This document shows, piece after piece, positions 1 to 7,221 of a stretch of 19,577 nt of DNA. The DNA comes from Anaeromyxobacter dehalogenans (GTDB lineage: Bacteria; Myxococcota_A; UBA9042; DTJE01): NCBI GenBank assembly GCA_020722625.1, contig DYKK01000013.1:1-19577 (forward strand), written 5' to 3'. The notes beneath the pieces are model-generated. The model saw nothing but the letters and a program-made list of their open reading frames with translations. It did no database searches and was not told the origin of the DNA. The translations under genes were made by a program, and so were the position numbers. Position 1 is the first letter of the stretch, and each line of letters begins with the position of its first letter.

Positions 1-190
1 CCAGAGGGGGTCTGCCAGGGTGTATCTCCAGGACCGAGATTTCCACTTCGCGAGCATCCTGACTCTTCATGGCTCGTCCCTCCGATTCGGCTGGACCTGC
101 ATTGCCGCCCGGCGAATCGGCCCCCGCCCGGCACGCGGCCAGGGCGAGAATGCCGATCGCGAGGACAGGGATCCGCAAGGTCTGCCTCAC
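1..190 (-). CDS. Predicted lipoprotein, N-terminal part (runs off the left edge)
   Basis: An open frame starts at GTG (190-188) and is still open at the window edge after 63 codons. The protein begins MRQTLRIPVLAIGILALAAC. It has a short basic n-region, a hydrophobic core and a lipobox (LAAC) with Cys at residue 20, so a signal-peptidase II lipoprotein anchored in a membrane is predicted. After the Cys comes a Gly/Ala/Ser/Pro-rich linker, and then a more ordered stretch around EVEISVLEIH. The start was chosen because GTG overlaps the TGA of the preceding short frame (GTGA), the same coupling style used elsewhere on this strand, and because it gives a complete lipoprotein signal. It would be the last visible gene of the Gld-type exporter operon. 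The function cannot be named from the visible part. Confidence 0.6.
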   Translation of the reverse strand, partial: MRQTLRIPVLAIGILALAACRAGADSPGGNAGPAESEGRAMKSQDAREVEISVLEIHPGRPPL

Positions 191-357
191 TTTTTTTCCC
201 TGACCTTCCGGACCTTGGTCGGATCGAGCGTGATGCCGGCCTCGGGCAGGAACCCTCCCTTCCGGGTGACCCCGCCGATGGTGTAAGGCGGATCCTTGAG
301 GATCATGGAGACATCGATGCTGTCCGGGAATTCGCCCTTGTTCGGGTTGAACCGCAC
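187..357 (-). CDS. Short hypothetical protein, or C-terminal remnant of a broken gene
   Basis: A 56-codon frame runs from GTG (357-355) to TGA (189-187). It contains VSMILKDPPYTIGG and GGFLPEAGITLDPTK, is mostly GC-ending in the third codon position, and does not look like an antisense shadow. I do not recognise the family. The GTG has no visible ribosome binding site. The stop overlaps the GTG of the downstream lipoprotein by four bases, which supports real translation of this frame. The frame is open upstream as far as the TAG of the DUF4340 gene, but codons there look poor, while two other frames look more coding-like (about 393-480 and 358-392). The visible piece may therefore be the 3' end of a longer gene interrupted by frameshifts or sequence errors. 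Confidence 0.4.
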   Translation of the reverse strand: MRFNPNKGEFPDSIDVSMILKDPPYTIGGVTRKGGFLPEAGITLDPTKVRKVREKK

Positions 358-483
358 CCGGTTCCATGGACACGAGTTTGTACCTGACGGCGTCCGCCGA
401 TCAAGACGGGGCGATGGCGTTTTGCAGGCGCGACGGCGTCCTGCCCTTCGACCTGGGAGACCTCGCCGGGTGAGGGCGGCGGC
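358..483. other. Gap with coding-like but frame-broken sequence
   Basis: No intact gene is seen here. On the minus strand, GC3-rich codons seem to move from one frame (about 480-393, containing GEVSQVEGQD and RPVLIG) to a second (about 392-358, containing DAVRYKLVSMEP) and then to the frame of the 187-357 ORF. A 10-base direct repeat (gacggcgtcc) occurs at 386-395 and 432-441. No promoter or terminator is evident. Confidence 0.3.
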
Positions 484-2346
484 CTAGCGCAGTTCCGCGA
501 GCCGCTTGTCGAAGTTGCGGACCTGGTACTGGTTCAGGGTGAAGACCGTGCCGCGCATCGCCGGATCGGTCGGGGTCTCGGCGTAGGGGTCGCCGCCCTG
601 GTTCTGCGAGGACACGCGCAGGACGTGGCGGGATCCGTCGTCGAGGGTCACGGTGACCTCGACGCGGGGCTTGCCGGTCAGGCCCGCCGACGCCCGGGTC
701 TTGCCCTCGGGCAGGTCCTTGGCGGTCAGGCCTGCGAGGGTGTGGACCAGGGTGCGGACCGGGTCCTCCTTCAGGTCGGGGACGTCGCTCGGGGAGGTCG
801 CGCGGAACCGCTCGCCTTCGCCCTCGACGCGCTCGAGGCGCAGCGTCTCGTCCGCCCGGGCGATCTCGATGGCCCGGATCCGCTCCGCGGGGAAATCGAA
901 GACGAGTTTGTTGCGCAGGTCCTGGACGCCCTTGCGGACCTTCTGGGCCATCCACTGGGCCAGGGTCACGACCTCGTCGCTCCCGGACAGGGCCGCGTAG
1001 AAGGTCCCCTTCTCCTTGTCGAGTTCCCGCCCGATGCGCAGGGTCTTTGCGACCCCGTCGCGCGTGGTGACCGTGACCGTCGCGCCGGGGCTACCAAGCC
1101 CCGTGTCCACGCCCGACGTCTGGTCCGGGCCCAGGATGTCCTTGGCCGCGAGGGTCTCGATGTCCCGCAGGAGCGTGTCCATCGGGGCCTTGCCGACCAC
1201 CCACCCGGCCGGAGCCACCGCGCGCCACGCCCCGTCCGCGCCTCGCGCGACCTCCACGCGCGACGCCCCGTTCACGATGCGGATCGCCGTGACGTCGTCC
1301 TTCTGGACGCCGAACAGGGTCTTGTCGCGCAGGTCCGCGACGCGCTTGCGCAGGGATTCCGCCGTGTACTTCGACACCTTCGCGAATCCGGGCACGCCCT
1401 CGACCTGGACCCAGGCGGACTCGTCCTTCACGTCGCTCACGGCCATCTGGACGGTGCGCCCGTCCGCGAGAGCGACCTCAATCCGCAGGGCGTCCTCGCC
1501 GAGGGTCACCCCCTCCGGCAGCGCGTCCACGTATTCCTGGGCATACAGGGACGCGAGCGTCGCGGCGTACGACTTCACGTTCCCGGCGCGCAGCCCGGCG
1601 GGGGTCTCGAATCGCCAGTCCCGCTCGGGCTTCTCAGGCTTTTTCTCCCCCTCCTTCGCCTCCCCCTCGGCGGCCTTGGGCTCCCCTTTCAACACGATGA
1701 GCCGGTCCACCTCGGCCTCGGCCTTGGGGTTCCTGATCGTGATCGCGGCCACGTCGGCCGACTCCCAGTCGTGCACCCGCTTGTCCCGCAGCCCCGTCAC
1801 CCCGCCCTCGAACGGCCGCCGGAGGTCGCGCCCGATCACGCGATAGACCCGGTCCGACCCCGGTTCGCGCACGAAGGTATCGCCCTCGCCGATGCCGTCC
1901 TCGGGCTTCTGCACTGACCCGACCTCGAGCGCGGTGAACGCCGCGTCGCCCTTGAACAGGGTCACCGTGACCCGGGTCTCGTCGTCCAGGCCGAACGCCT
2001 TCAGGTCTTGCGCCCCCGCCCTCGACGACACCACGGAGGTCACGCCTGCCTCGAAGGCCTGGAGGACCTGCCGGACCTTGTAGCGGTCCGCGCGAGCGCC
2101 CTGCGGGGGTTCCAGGGACCACTTCCCCTTGTCCACGCGCCGGAGCGTGGTCACGCCCCCCTGCGCCGCCACCGTGATGCGGTCAATCGGGCCGTCCTCC
2201 TCGGGCTTCTCGACCTTGGTCCCCGTGCCCCAGCCGGGGATGCGCAGGTCCGGACCCGCGGCCCCCCGCGGCCACAGGCGGACCAGGGCCACGACGAGCA
2301 GGAGCCCCAGAAACGTCGCCAGCAGGATCGTCGTCTTGCGGTTCAT
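484..2346 (-). CDS. DUF4340 domain-containing membrane-anchored protein
   Basis: 620 residues. Residues 5-25 form one hydrophobic segment (TTILLATFLGLLLVVALVRL), an uncleaved anchor that places the rest outside the cytoplasmic membrane. The remainder is built from repeated DUF4340-like units. The boundary motif LRDK/LRNK plus about 11 residues plus (V/I)xAIxI recurs near residues 186, 339 and 477, and a related unit opens near residue 55. Each unit carries a W- or F-containing strand followed by a helix ending in a TxxL-like pattern. A Glu/Lys-rich linker (about 221-243) separates units. In many bacteria DUF4340 proteins are encoded next to GldA/GldF/GldG-type ABC exporters, as here. The start lies two bases after the stop of the GldG-like gene, with an SD-like AGAGGT inside that gene's end. 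The molecular function is unknown; a scaffold or periplasmic partner of the exporter is an inference. Confidence 0.85.
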   Translation of the reverse strand: MNRKTTILLATFLGLLLVVALVRLWPRGAAGPDLRIPGWGTGTKVEKPEEDGPIDRITVAAQGGVTTLRRVDKGKWSLEPPQGARADRYKVRQVLQAFEAGVTSVVSSRAGAQDLKAFGLDDETRVTVTLFKGDAAFTALEVGSVQKPEDGIGEGDTFVREPGSDRVYRVIGRDLRRPFEGGVTGLRDKRVHDWESADVAAITIRNPKAEAEVDRLIVLKGEPKAAEGEAKEGEKKPEKPERDWRFETPAGLRAGNVKSYAATLASLYAQEYVDALPEGVTLGEDALRIEVALADGRTVQMAVSDVKDESAWVQVEGVPGFAKVSKYTAESLRKRVADLRDKTLFGVQKDDVTAIRIVNGASRVEVARGADGAWRAVAPAGWVVGKAPMDTLLRDIETLAAKDILGPDQTSGVDTGLGSPGATVTVTTRDGVAKTLRIGRELDKEKGTFYAALSGSDEVVTLAQWMAQKVRKGVQDLRNKLVFDFPAERIRAIEIARADETLRLERVEGEGERFRATSPSDVPDLKEDPVRTLVHTLAGLTAKDLPEGKTRASAGLTGKPRVEVTVTLDDGSRHVLRVSSQNQGGDPYAETPTDPAMRGTVFTLNQYQVRNFDKRLAELR

Positions 2347-2348
2347 GG

Positions 2349-4712
2349 TCAGGACCTCTTGCGGCGGGAGACGAAGCGCGCCACGCCGCCCAGGACGAAC
2401 AGCGCCGGCACCCCTACGATCAGCGCCAGAGACAGCGCGGTCTGGGCCCCGGCCGACACGGTCTCGAGCGGGCGGCGGACGAGCCCCTTCGAGCGGATGT
2501 CCACCAGGGCCTCGTCCTGCACGCCCCAGTCCAGGCAGTTGAACAGGAAGTCCAGGTTGGCCTGGAGGATGGGGGACACCTGCGTCAGCCGCAGTTGCCA
2601 GTTCTGGAAGTTCGCGACGTAGTCCTTCAGTTTCAGGAAGAAGTCCGCGGTCCCCGAGGTCAACTGCGACATCTCGAACCCCTCGAACACGCGCCGGGGC
2701 GAGAGGTTTTCGAGCCCGAGGTCCGACCCGACCACCAGGATCCGGCCGCTCCCCTCGGCGCGGAAGGGACGGTCCACGGGCTTCGGCTTCGGGAAGCGCT
2801 CGTCGTCCTTGTCCGAGGGCTCGGGGCGCTTCGGGACCTCCTTGCCCTCGAAGTAGGACTTGAAGGCGCCCTTCAACACGACCGCCACCGGGTGCGGTCC
2901 GTTCGGCTGCATGAGCCCGAGTTGCTGCAACAGACGGGGAGGGGACAACTCCAGCGTGTCCGCCGTGGCCACGGCCGAGTCCGACGACCGGATCAACTCG
3001 GTGGCCTCGATGCCGGGGTTCGCGCGGGCCGCGTCCGTGACCTGGAGCGTGCTCACATACGGCAAGGTCACGCTTGCGAGGCGGCGCACCAGGACGTGCG
3101 AGGTGTCGAGGTCCGTGAAGGTCGGCAACAGCGGGTAGGGGAAGTCGCGCTGGCTCTGGAGCGTGAACTGCCCCTGCTTCTGGACCTGGAGGATCGTGAT
3201 GGGTTCAAAGGACCGCGGCTCCAGCACGAGGTCCCGGTTGGCCTTGACCCCGTAGTGCGCCAGGAAGTCGTCCAGGTTCGCGGCGGTCGCCTGCCGGTGC
3301 AGGTCATCGAACTGGAGGTCCGAGAAGTCGAGACCTTCCCCGCCCTTGCGGATGTTGTAGACGGCCACGTCCCAGTTCTTCAGGAAGACGATGAGCGACC
3401 GCCCGGACAGCAGGAACTGGTCCAGGTTGTAGAGGTCGCGGTCGGTCAGGGCCTTCTGGGGTCCGTGGACGACCAGGACCGCCACGTCGTCCGGGATGTC
3501 CTCGCCCGGCCCGATCCGCTTGACCGTGAACCCGCGCCGCACGAAGAGCCCGCGCCGGATCTGCTCGTTGACCTGGTTGATCTGGTCCTCGATCTGCCGG
3601 GCCTGGCCCACGAACTGCTGGACCAGGGGGTTGCGCTGTCCCAAGAGCCCCGCGATCTCCGGGCGGATCAGGGGCTGCGGGTCCGGGAAGGGGCAGAACT
3701 CGTCGTGGCCGCACAAGAAGCCCACGGCCCTGCGTCCGGGCGAGTTCTTCAGGGTGTCGTGGTCGCGCGACACGAGGTCGCCGGTCGCGGTCAGACGCTC
3801 GAGCACGGCCCCGATGTCCGCGTCCCGGGACTGCGGGTCGTCCAGCCGCCGCCCGACCTCGTCCACCAGACCCGCATACTGCCCGGCCGACGAGATCAGT
3901 TGATCGAGATATTCATTCTTGCCCTTGAAAGAGTCGGCTTTCGCCAGGGCCGCCGCGACCTGGTCGCACGTCTTCTTGAACTCGGCGCGGTCCCTCCGCA
4001 GGGCCCCGGCCCGGTCGCCGCCGCCCACGATCGCGCTCAAGCCCGAGGCCCCGGGCTTTCCGTAGCCCTCGACCTTCTTGTCGCACGCCTCGACCGCCTC
4101 GGCCACGGCCTTGCCCGCGTCCAGCAGGTCCTTCATCCCGAGCGACTTCGCGTACTTCTCCTTCAGACGCAGCAGGATCTTCGTGATCTCGAACTCAAAG
4201 TACGCCGGCTCCACGGCCAGGGGAAAGACCTCCATCTGGTTGCGGTACTGGAAGGTCGCCCCGATCGCGTACTTGCGGAACTCCAGGCGCCCGCCCTCGA
4301 CCGCGGCCTCGCGCCCCGTGAACAACTCCAGGCGGGCCTGGCGCGCCTTTTCCTCGACGTCCTCCGTCACGCGCGTGATCCGCATGGCCCCGCCCGAGTA
4401 CGACGCGTACTCCTCGAGTTTGTCCAGGAACTCGCGGTCCACGCCCCGGATGTCGCGCTCCTGGCCGTAGCCGACCGCCATGGTCGGGGGCAGGTCCGGC
4501 GATACGAAGACCTGCACGTCCACGGAATCCAGCGCGCGCACGGCCTCGCGGCTGACCTCCGACAGGGTGTAGCGCCGGTTGTCCGTCAGGTCCAGCCGCC
4601 CGAAGACCCACAGCCCGATCACGTTCAACAGGACCAGGATCCCGAGGACCGACGCCGTGGTCAGGATCGCGTTCGTCCGCGCGGACCGCCCGCTCTTCGT
4701 CTTCGTCGTCAT
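2349..4712 (-). CDS. GldG-like ABC exporter auxiliary protein
   Basis: 787 residues. TM helix 1 (about 17-38) is followed by DLTDNRRYTLSE, the typical start of the GldG/ABC-transporter auxiliary fold, and by VDVQVFVSPDLPP. The large soluble part ends with TM helix 2 (about 757-778) and a basic tail (SRRKRS), so the bulk should be extracytoplasmic between two anchors. The segments DDVAVLVVHGPQKALTDRDL and GRSLIVFL (about 408-443) match the flavodoxin-like GldG domain. GldG proteins are usually nearer 500-600 residues; this one has a helical, probably coiled-coil insertion around residues 175-325 and 350-390, plus a Cys pair (C334, C340) in CGHDEFC. A strong SD (AGGAGGG) lies seven to eight bases before the ATG and overlaps the permease stop region. 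In Bacteroidetes GldG acts with GldA/GldF in gliding; outside that phylum the role is unsettled, and motility is not implied here. Confidence 0.85.
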   Translation of the reverse strand: MTTKTKSGRSARTNAILTTASVLGILVLLNVIGLWVFGRLDLTDNRRYTLSEVSREAVRALDSVDVQVFVSPDLPPTMAVGYGQERDIRGVDREFLDKLEEYASYSGGAMRITRVTEDVEEKARQARLELFTGREAAVEGGRLEFRKYAIGATFQYRNQMEVFPLAVEPAYFEFEITKILLRLKEKYAKSLGMKDLLDAGKAVAEAVEACDKKVEGYGKPGASGLSAIVGGGDRAGALRRDRAEFKKTCDQVAAALAKADSFKGKNEYLDQLISSAGQYAGLVDEVGRRLDDPQSRDADIGAVLERLTATGDLVSRDHDTLKNSPGRRAVGFLCGHDEFCPFPDPQPLIRPEIAGLLGQRNPLVQQFVGQARQIEDQINQVNEQIRRGLFVRRGFTVKRIGPGEDIPDDVAVLVVHGPQKALTDRDLYNLDQFLLSGRSLIVFLKNWDVAVYNIRKGGEGLDFSDLQFDDLHRQATAANLDDFLAHYGVKANRDLVLEPRSFEPITILQVQKQGQFTLQSQRDFPYPLLPTFTDLDTSHVLVRRLASVTLPYVSTLQVTDAARANPGIEATELIRSSDSAVATADTLELSPPRLLQQLGLMQPNGPHPVAVVLKGAFKSYFEGKEVPKRPEPSDKDDERFPKPKPVDRPFRAEGSGRILVVGSDLGLENLSPRRVFEGFEMSQLTSGTADFFLKLKDYVANFQNWQLRLTQVSPILQANLDFLFNCLDWGVQDEALVDIRSKGLVRRPLETVSAGAQTALSLALIVGVPALFVLGGVARFVSRRKRS

Positions 4713-4722
4713 GGCCGCCCTC

Positions 4723-5460
4723 CTATCTCCACTTGCGGGATTCGAGCGAATGGCCCGCCAGGGTGATCGCCCCCAGGATCACCGAGGCGAAAAACACGAG
4801 GTCCCGCGTGTCAATCACCCCGCGCGCGATGGACCGGAAGTGGTGGTTGAAGGACATCACCTGGAAGGCCTCGACCGCGTGGATCCCGAGCGCCTCCGGG
4901 ACCCGGTCCACGAAGGTGAAGAACGAGCAGATGACGATGGCCGCGATGAAGGCCGTGATCTGGGAGTTCGTCCACGACGAGGCGAGGAGCCCGACCGCAA
5001 GGTACGACGCCCCGACCAAGAGGACCCCGAAGTACCCCCCGACGAGCGGCCCCACGTCGGGCTTTCCGAGCGCGACGACCAGGATCGGATAGGCGAGGGT
5101 CAACGCCACCGCGACCGCCAGGAACCCCACGGCCCCGAGCCACTTGCCCAGCACGACCTCGGTGTCGGTCACGGGGAGGGTCAGCAGGATTTCGAGGGTC
5201 CCCATCTTGCGTTCCTCGGCGAGCAGGCGCATCGAGATGGCCGGCAGGAAGATCGTGAACAGGAAGATGCTCCACTCGAACATCGGGCGCAGGGTCGCCT
5301 CCTTGGCCTCGAAGAACCCGTCCTTGGGCAGCAGGAAGGGGATCTTGAAGAAGAAGGTCACGCCCAGCAGGACCAGATAGACCGCGATGGCGATGTACGC
5401 CACCGGTGACCCGAAGTACGCATGGAACTCGCGCCTCGCGATGGTCAGGATGTTCTTCAT
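4723..5460 (-). CDS. ABC-2 type transporter permease, GldF-like
   Basis: 245 residues with about six membrane helices (near 20-38, 60-78, 105-131, 138-160, 167-184 and 221-237). It opens with the amphipathic cytoplasmic helix ILTIARREFHAYFGSPVAYI. Motifs typical of ABC-2 permeases are present: FLPAISMRLLAEERKMGTLEILLTLPV after helix 2 is the conserved coupling region with the EERxxGTLExLL signature. It would form the transmembrane channel of the exporter together with the ATPase encoded just upstream (seven-base gap); the GldG-like gene follows ten bases later. The ATG is preceded by TGAGGA, a modest SD overlapping the ATPase stop. The length is normal for a GldF subunit. The substrate cannot be deduced. 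Confidence 0.9.
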   Translation of the reverse strand: MKNILTIARREFHAYFGSPVAYIAIAVYLVLLGVTFFFKIPFLLPKDGFFEAKEATLRPMFEWSIFLFTIFLPAISMRLLAEERKMGTLEILLTLPVTDTEVVLGKWLGAVGFLAVAVALTLAYPILVVALGKPDVGPLVGGYFGVLLVGASYLAVGLLASSWTNSQITAFIAAIVICSFFTFVDRVPEALGIHAVEAFQVMSFNHHFRSIARGVIDTRDLVFFASVILGAITLAGHSLESRKWR

Positions 5461-5467
5461 GGCGTCC

Positions 5468-6403
5468 TCACTGCAACGTGATCCGCTGGAAGATCGTCTC
5501 GAGGTCCGCGCGGTCCCGGCGCAGGCCCACGAGCGTCAGGCCGCCCCGCGCGCAGGCCTGAAACAGGTCCGCGCGCACGTCCGCCTCGCCCCGGGCCTCG
5601 ACGCGGAAGGCGAGGGCGTCCGTGTCCGGCCGGTCCAGCGCCGCGACCTTCTCGACGTACTGCAACCCCCGGAACACGTCCTCGGGGCGGATGTCCTTGG
5701 CCGGAAGCACCTCGACGAGGTAAGCGTTTCCGCCCCCGTGCACGGCCTGGATCTGGTCCGGGGTCCCGTCCGCCGCGATCCGCCCCCGGTGGATGATGAT
5801 CAGGCGGTTGCAGGTCGCCGTGACCTCGGGGAGGTTGTGCGTCGAGAGGATCACGGTCCGGTCGCGGCCGATCTCGCGGATCAGCGCGCGGATCTCGACG
5901 ATCTGGTTGGGGTCGAGGCCGCTCGTGGGCTCGTCCAAGATGAGGATCTCCGGGTCGTGGATCATGGCCTGGGCCAGGCCCACGCGCTGCCGGTACCCCT
6001 TGGACAGGGTCCCGATCTCCTGCTCCAGTCGGTCCGCGACGCCCACGGTCTCGGCCACGTGCCGGACGCGATCCGGCAGGGCGTCCGGGGGGATGCCCCG
6101 CAGCGCGCCCACGAACGACAGGTACTCCCGAGTCGTCATGTCGGGATACAGGGGCGCGTTCTCGGGCAGGTACCCGACCCGGCGTCGGACCTCGACCCCG
6201 TGCTCGACCACGTCCTGTCCGCCGATGCGCGCGGTCCCGGACGTGGCGGACAGGAAGCCCGTGATGATCTTCATGCACGTGGTCTTGCCCGCGCCGTTCG
6301 GCCCGAGGAAGCCCACGATCTCGCCCTTGCGGACCTCGAACGACACCCCGTCCAGGGCACGGATCGGGCCGTAATCCTTCGTCAATTTCTCGACTTCGAT
6401 CAT
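5468..6403 (-). CDS. ABC transporter ATP-binding protein, GldA-like
   Basis: 311 residues, the cytoplasmic motor of the exporter. Walker A is GPNGAGKTT (34-42). The Q-loop region reads GYLPENAPLYPDMT (78-91), with Glu in the usual Gln place, as is common in GldA-type ATPases. The signature is the degenerate LSKGYRQR (133-140), Walker B with catalytic Glu is ILILDEPT (153-160), followed by the D-loop SGLDPNQ, and the H-loop His is in STHN (187-190). The final 80 or so residues form a C-terminal regulatory extension typical of ABC-2 exporter ATPases. It is the first gene of the four-gene operon. The ATG has a close SD (GGGGGGTGA), and a good sigma70-like promoter lies about 50 bases upstream. 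Confidence 0.93.
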   Translation of the reverse strand: MIEVEKLTKDYGPIRALDGVSFEVRKGEIVGFLGPNGAGKTTCMKIITGFLSATSGTARIGGQDVVEHGVEVRRRVGYLPENAPLYPDMTTREYLSFVGALRGIPPDALPDRVRHVAETVGVADRLEQEIGTLSKGYRQRVGLAQAMIHDPEILILDEPTSGLDPNQIVEIRALIREIGRDRTVILSTHNLPEVTATCNRLIIIHRGRIAADGTPDQIQAVHGGGNAYLVEVLPAKDIRPEDVFRGLQYVEKVAALDRPDTDALAFRVEARGEADVRADLFQACARGGLTLVGLRRDRADLETIFQRITLQ

Positions 6404-6404
6404 G

Positions 6405-6413
6405 TCACCCCCC
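6405..6413 (-). promoter_or_regulatory. Ribosome binding site of the ABC ATPase gene
   Basis: The minus strand reads GGGGGGTGA directly before C-ATG. This is close to the AGGAGGTGA consensus, though the spacing to the ATG is short (one to about five bases, depending on how it pairs). Confidence 0.6.
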
Positions 6414-6440
6414 TTCCCGGGTCCCAGGTGTCCCCGAAAA

Positions 6441-6573
6441 CAACGCGGGCGGGAAGTTATTCCAGGGTCTGGGCCGGGTCAAATCCGGGGTTTCACCCAC
6501 GATCCGCCACGGCGAGGTCGCAAGAACGACGGAACACCTCGATCTGGAAAGGTTTTGTGCCATCCGCGACCTG
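6441..6573 (-). repeat. Promoter-bearing repeat, copy A (upstream of the ABC ATPase gene)
   Basis: Copy A of a sequence also present at 19247-19380. The best-conserved 50 bases are 6524-6573 (39/50 identical to copy B by hand alignment). The next 22 bases toward the gene match at 14/22. Beyond that, conservation is patchy but includes GATTTG and GCCC, with -10 boxes at the same offset, ending near a shared CGTTG at about the transcription start. The block begins 120 bases before the ATPase ATG. Copy B has the same orientation relative to its gene and begins 126 bases before its ATG. It is not coding in any convincing frame. Confidence 0.6.
6454..6482 (-). promoter_or_regulatory. Predicted sigma70-type promoter of the ABC exporter operon
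   Basis: On the minus strand TTGACC (6482-6477), a 17-base spacer and TAACTT (6459-6454) form a -35/-10 pair. The -35 matches TTGACA at five of six positions and the -10 matches TATAAT at three. The predicted transcription start is near 6447, giving a leader of about 44 bases before the ATG. The AT-rich -10 stands out in GC-rich sequence. Confidence 0.55.
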
Positions 6574-6619
6574 GAAGTCGCGGCTCCAGGGTGGCGAAAT
6601 GAAACAAGGCAGATTTCAT
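6564..6619. other. Two small hairpins downstream of the hydroxylase operon
   Basis: Hairpin 1: CCGCGAC (6564-6570), a six-base loop, and GTCGCGG (6577-6583), a perfect 7-bp stem overlapping the edge of repeat copy A. Hairpin 2: ATGAAA (6599-6604), a nine-base loop, and TTTCAT (6614-6619), AT-rich and weak. Neither is followed by a clear T-run, so neither is a convincing intrinsic terminator, although this is where transcription of the upstream operon should end. Confidence 0.35.
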
Positions 6620-6659
6620 GTTGATTCAAGGTATTGAGAAAACTGACGGCGGCGTTGCG

Positions 6660-7151
6660 TCACGAAGAGTTTGCCTCGCCGGCCGCGGCGAGGACCGCGT
6701 CCACGATGGCCTGGTAGCCGGTGCAGCGGCAGAGGTTGCCCGCGATGGCCCGGCGGACCGCGTCCGGGGTGGGGGAGGGGTCTTGCGCGAGCAGGGCGTG
6801 CGCGCTCATCAGCATCCCCGGCGTGCAGAAGCCGCACTGCACGGCCCCGTGCTCCAGGAAGGCCCGCTGGAGCGGGTGCAGGGCGCCCTCCCGCGCGAGC
6901 CCCTCCACGGTCAGGACCTCGGCCCCGTCCGCCTGGACCGCGAGGACCAGGCAGGAGTTCACGGCCCGGCCGTCGAGGACCACGGTGCAGGCCCCGCACT
7001 CGCCTACCTCGCACCCCCGCTTGGTCCCGGTCAGGCGCAGGCGGCCGCGCAGGACCTCGAGCAGGGTCTCTCCGGGGTGGACATCAAGGGAACGCACCAC
7101 CCCGTTCACGGTCAGGCGGATGGAAACGAGGTCTTCAGGAAGTTGCTTCAT
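6660..7151 (-). CDS. Molybdenum hydroxylase [2Fe-2S] subunit (set 2)
   Basis: 163 residues, the usual length of the small subunit (CoxS/XdhC-type 2Fe-2S protein) of xanthine dehydrogenase-family enzymes. The N-terminal plant-ferredoxin-like domain binds one cluster through C47, C52, C55 and C67 (GCEVGECGACTVVLDG, then NSC). The C-terminal helical domain binds the second through C106, C109, C141 and C143 (QCGFCTPGM and CRCTGY). It passes electrons from the Mo centre to FAD. It is the last gene of the operon and is set apart from the FAD-subunit gene by a 70-base gap; the other junctions of this operon are overlaps or gaps of nine bases or less. No good SD precedes the ATG; the seven-codon frame MWCDGLI ends in ATGA over the start. 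By position and order it pairs with the Mo subunit at 8085-10511. Confidence 0.93.
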   Translation of the reverse strand: MKQLPEDLVSIRLTVNGVVRSLDVHPGETLLEVLRGRLRLTGTKRGCEVGECGACTVVLDGRAVNSCLVLAVQADGAEVLTVEGLAREGALHPLQRAFLEHGAVQCGFCTPGMLMSAHALLAQDPSPTPDAVRRAIAGNLCRCTGYQAIVDAVLAAAGEANSS

Positions 7152-7171
7152 ATCAAACCATCACACCACAT

Positions 7172-7214
7172 AAAAAAGCCTGCGGCCGGACGCGACCGGG
7201 ACTCGCGCGTCCAG
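7172..7214 (-). terminator. Terminator- or attenuator-like hairpin with T-run inside the operon
   Basis: The minus strand carries GGACGCG (7212-7206), an 11-base loop and CGCGTCC (7194-7188), a perfect 7-bp GC stem that can extend by a G-T and a C-G pair. A run of six T follows at 7177-7172, about eight bases after the stem. The gap is longer than in a classical intrinsic terminator, so partial termination, RNA processing or no function are all possible. It lies between the FAD- and Fe-S-subunit genes. Confidence 0.35.
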
Positions 7215-7221
7215 GGCCGCT

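Noticed and set aside
187..486. Readthrough of the DUF4340 TAG stop into the 187-357 frame, which is in the same frame
   Set aside because: The 42 codons after the TAG are Arg/Pro-rich and unlike a protein domain, and the DUF4340 protein already has a natural end (NFDKRLAELR).
5468..6403. Defective ATPase because of the degenerate signature (LSKGYRQR) and Glu in the Q-loop
   Set aside because: Both are normal in GldA-type ATPases; Walker A, Walker B and the H-loop are intact.
6405..6629. Minus-strand 74-codon frame upstream of the ABC ATPase
   Set aside because: Ser/Arg/Pro-rich, no SD or homology seen; it covers the promoter and repeat copy A.
7152..7175. MWCDGLI as a true leader peptide
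   Set aside because: No SD and only seven codons; mentioned only as part of the junction structure.
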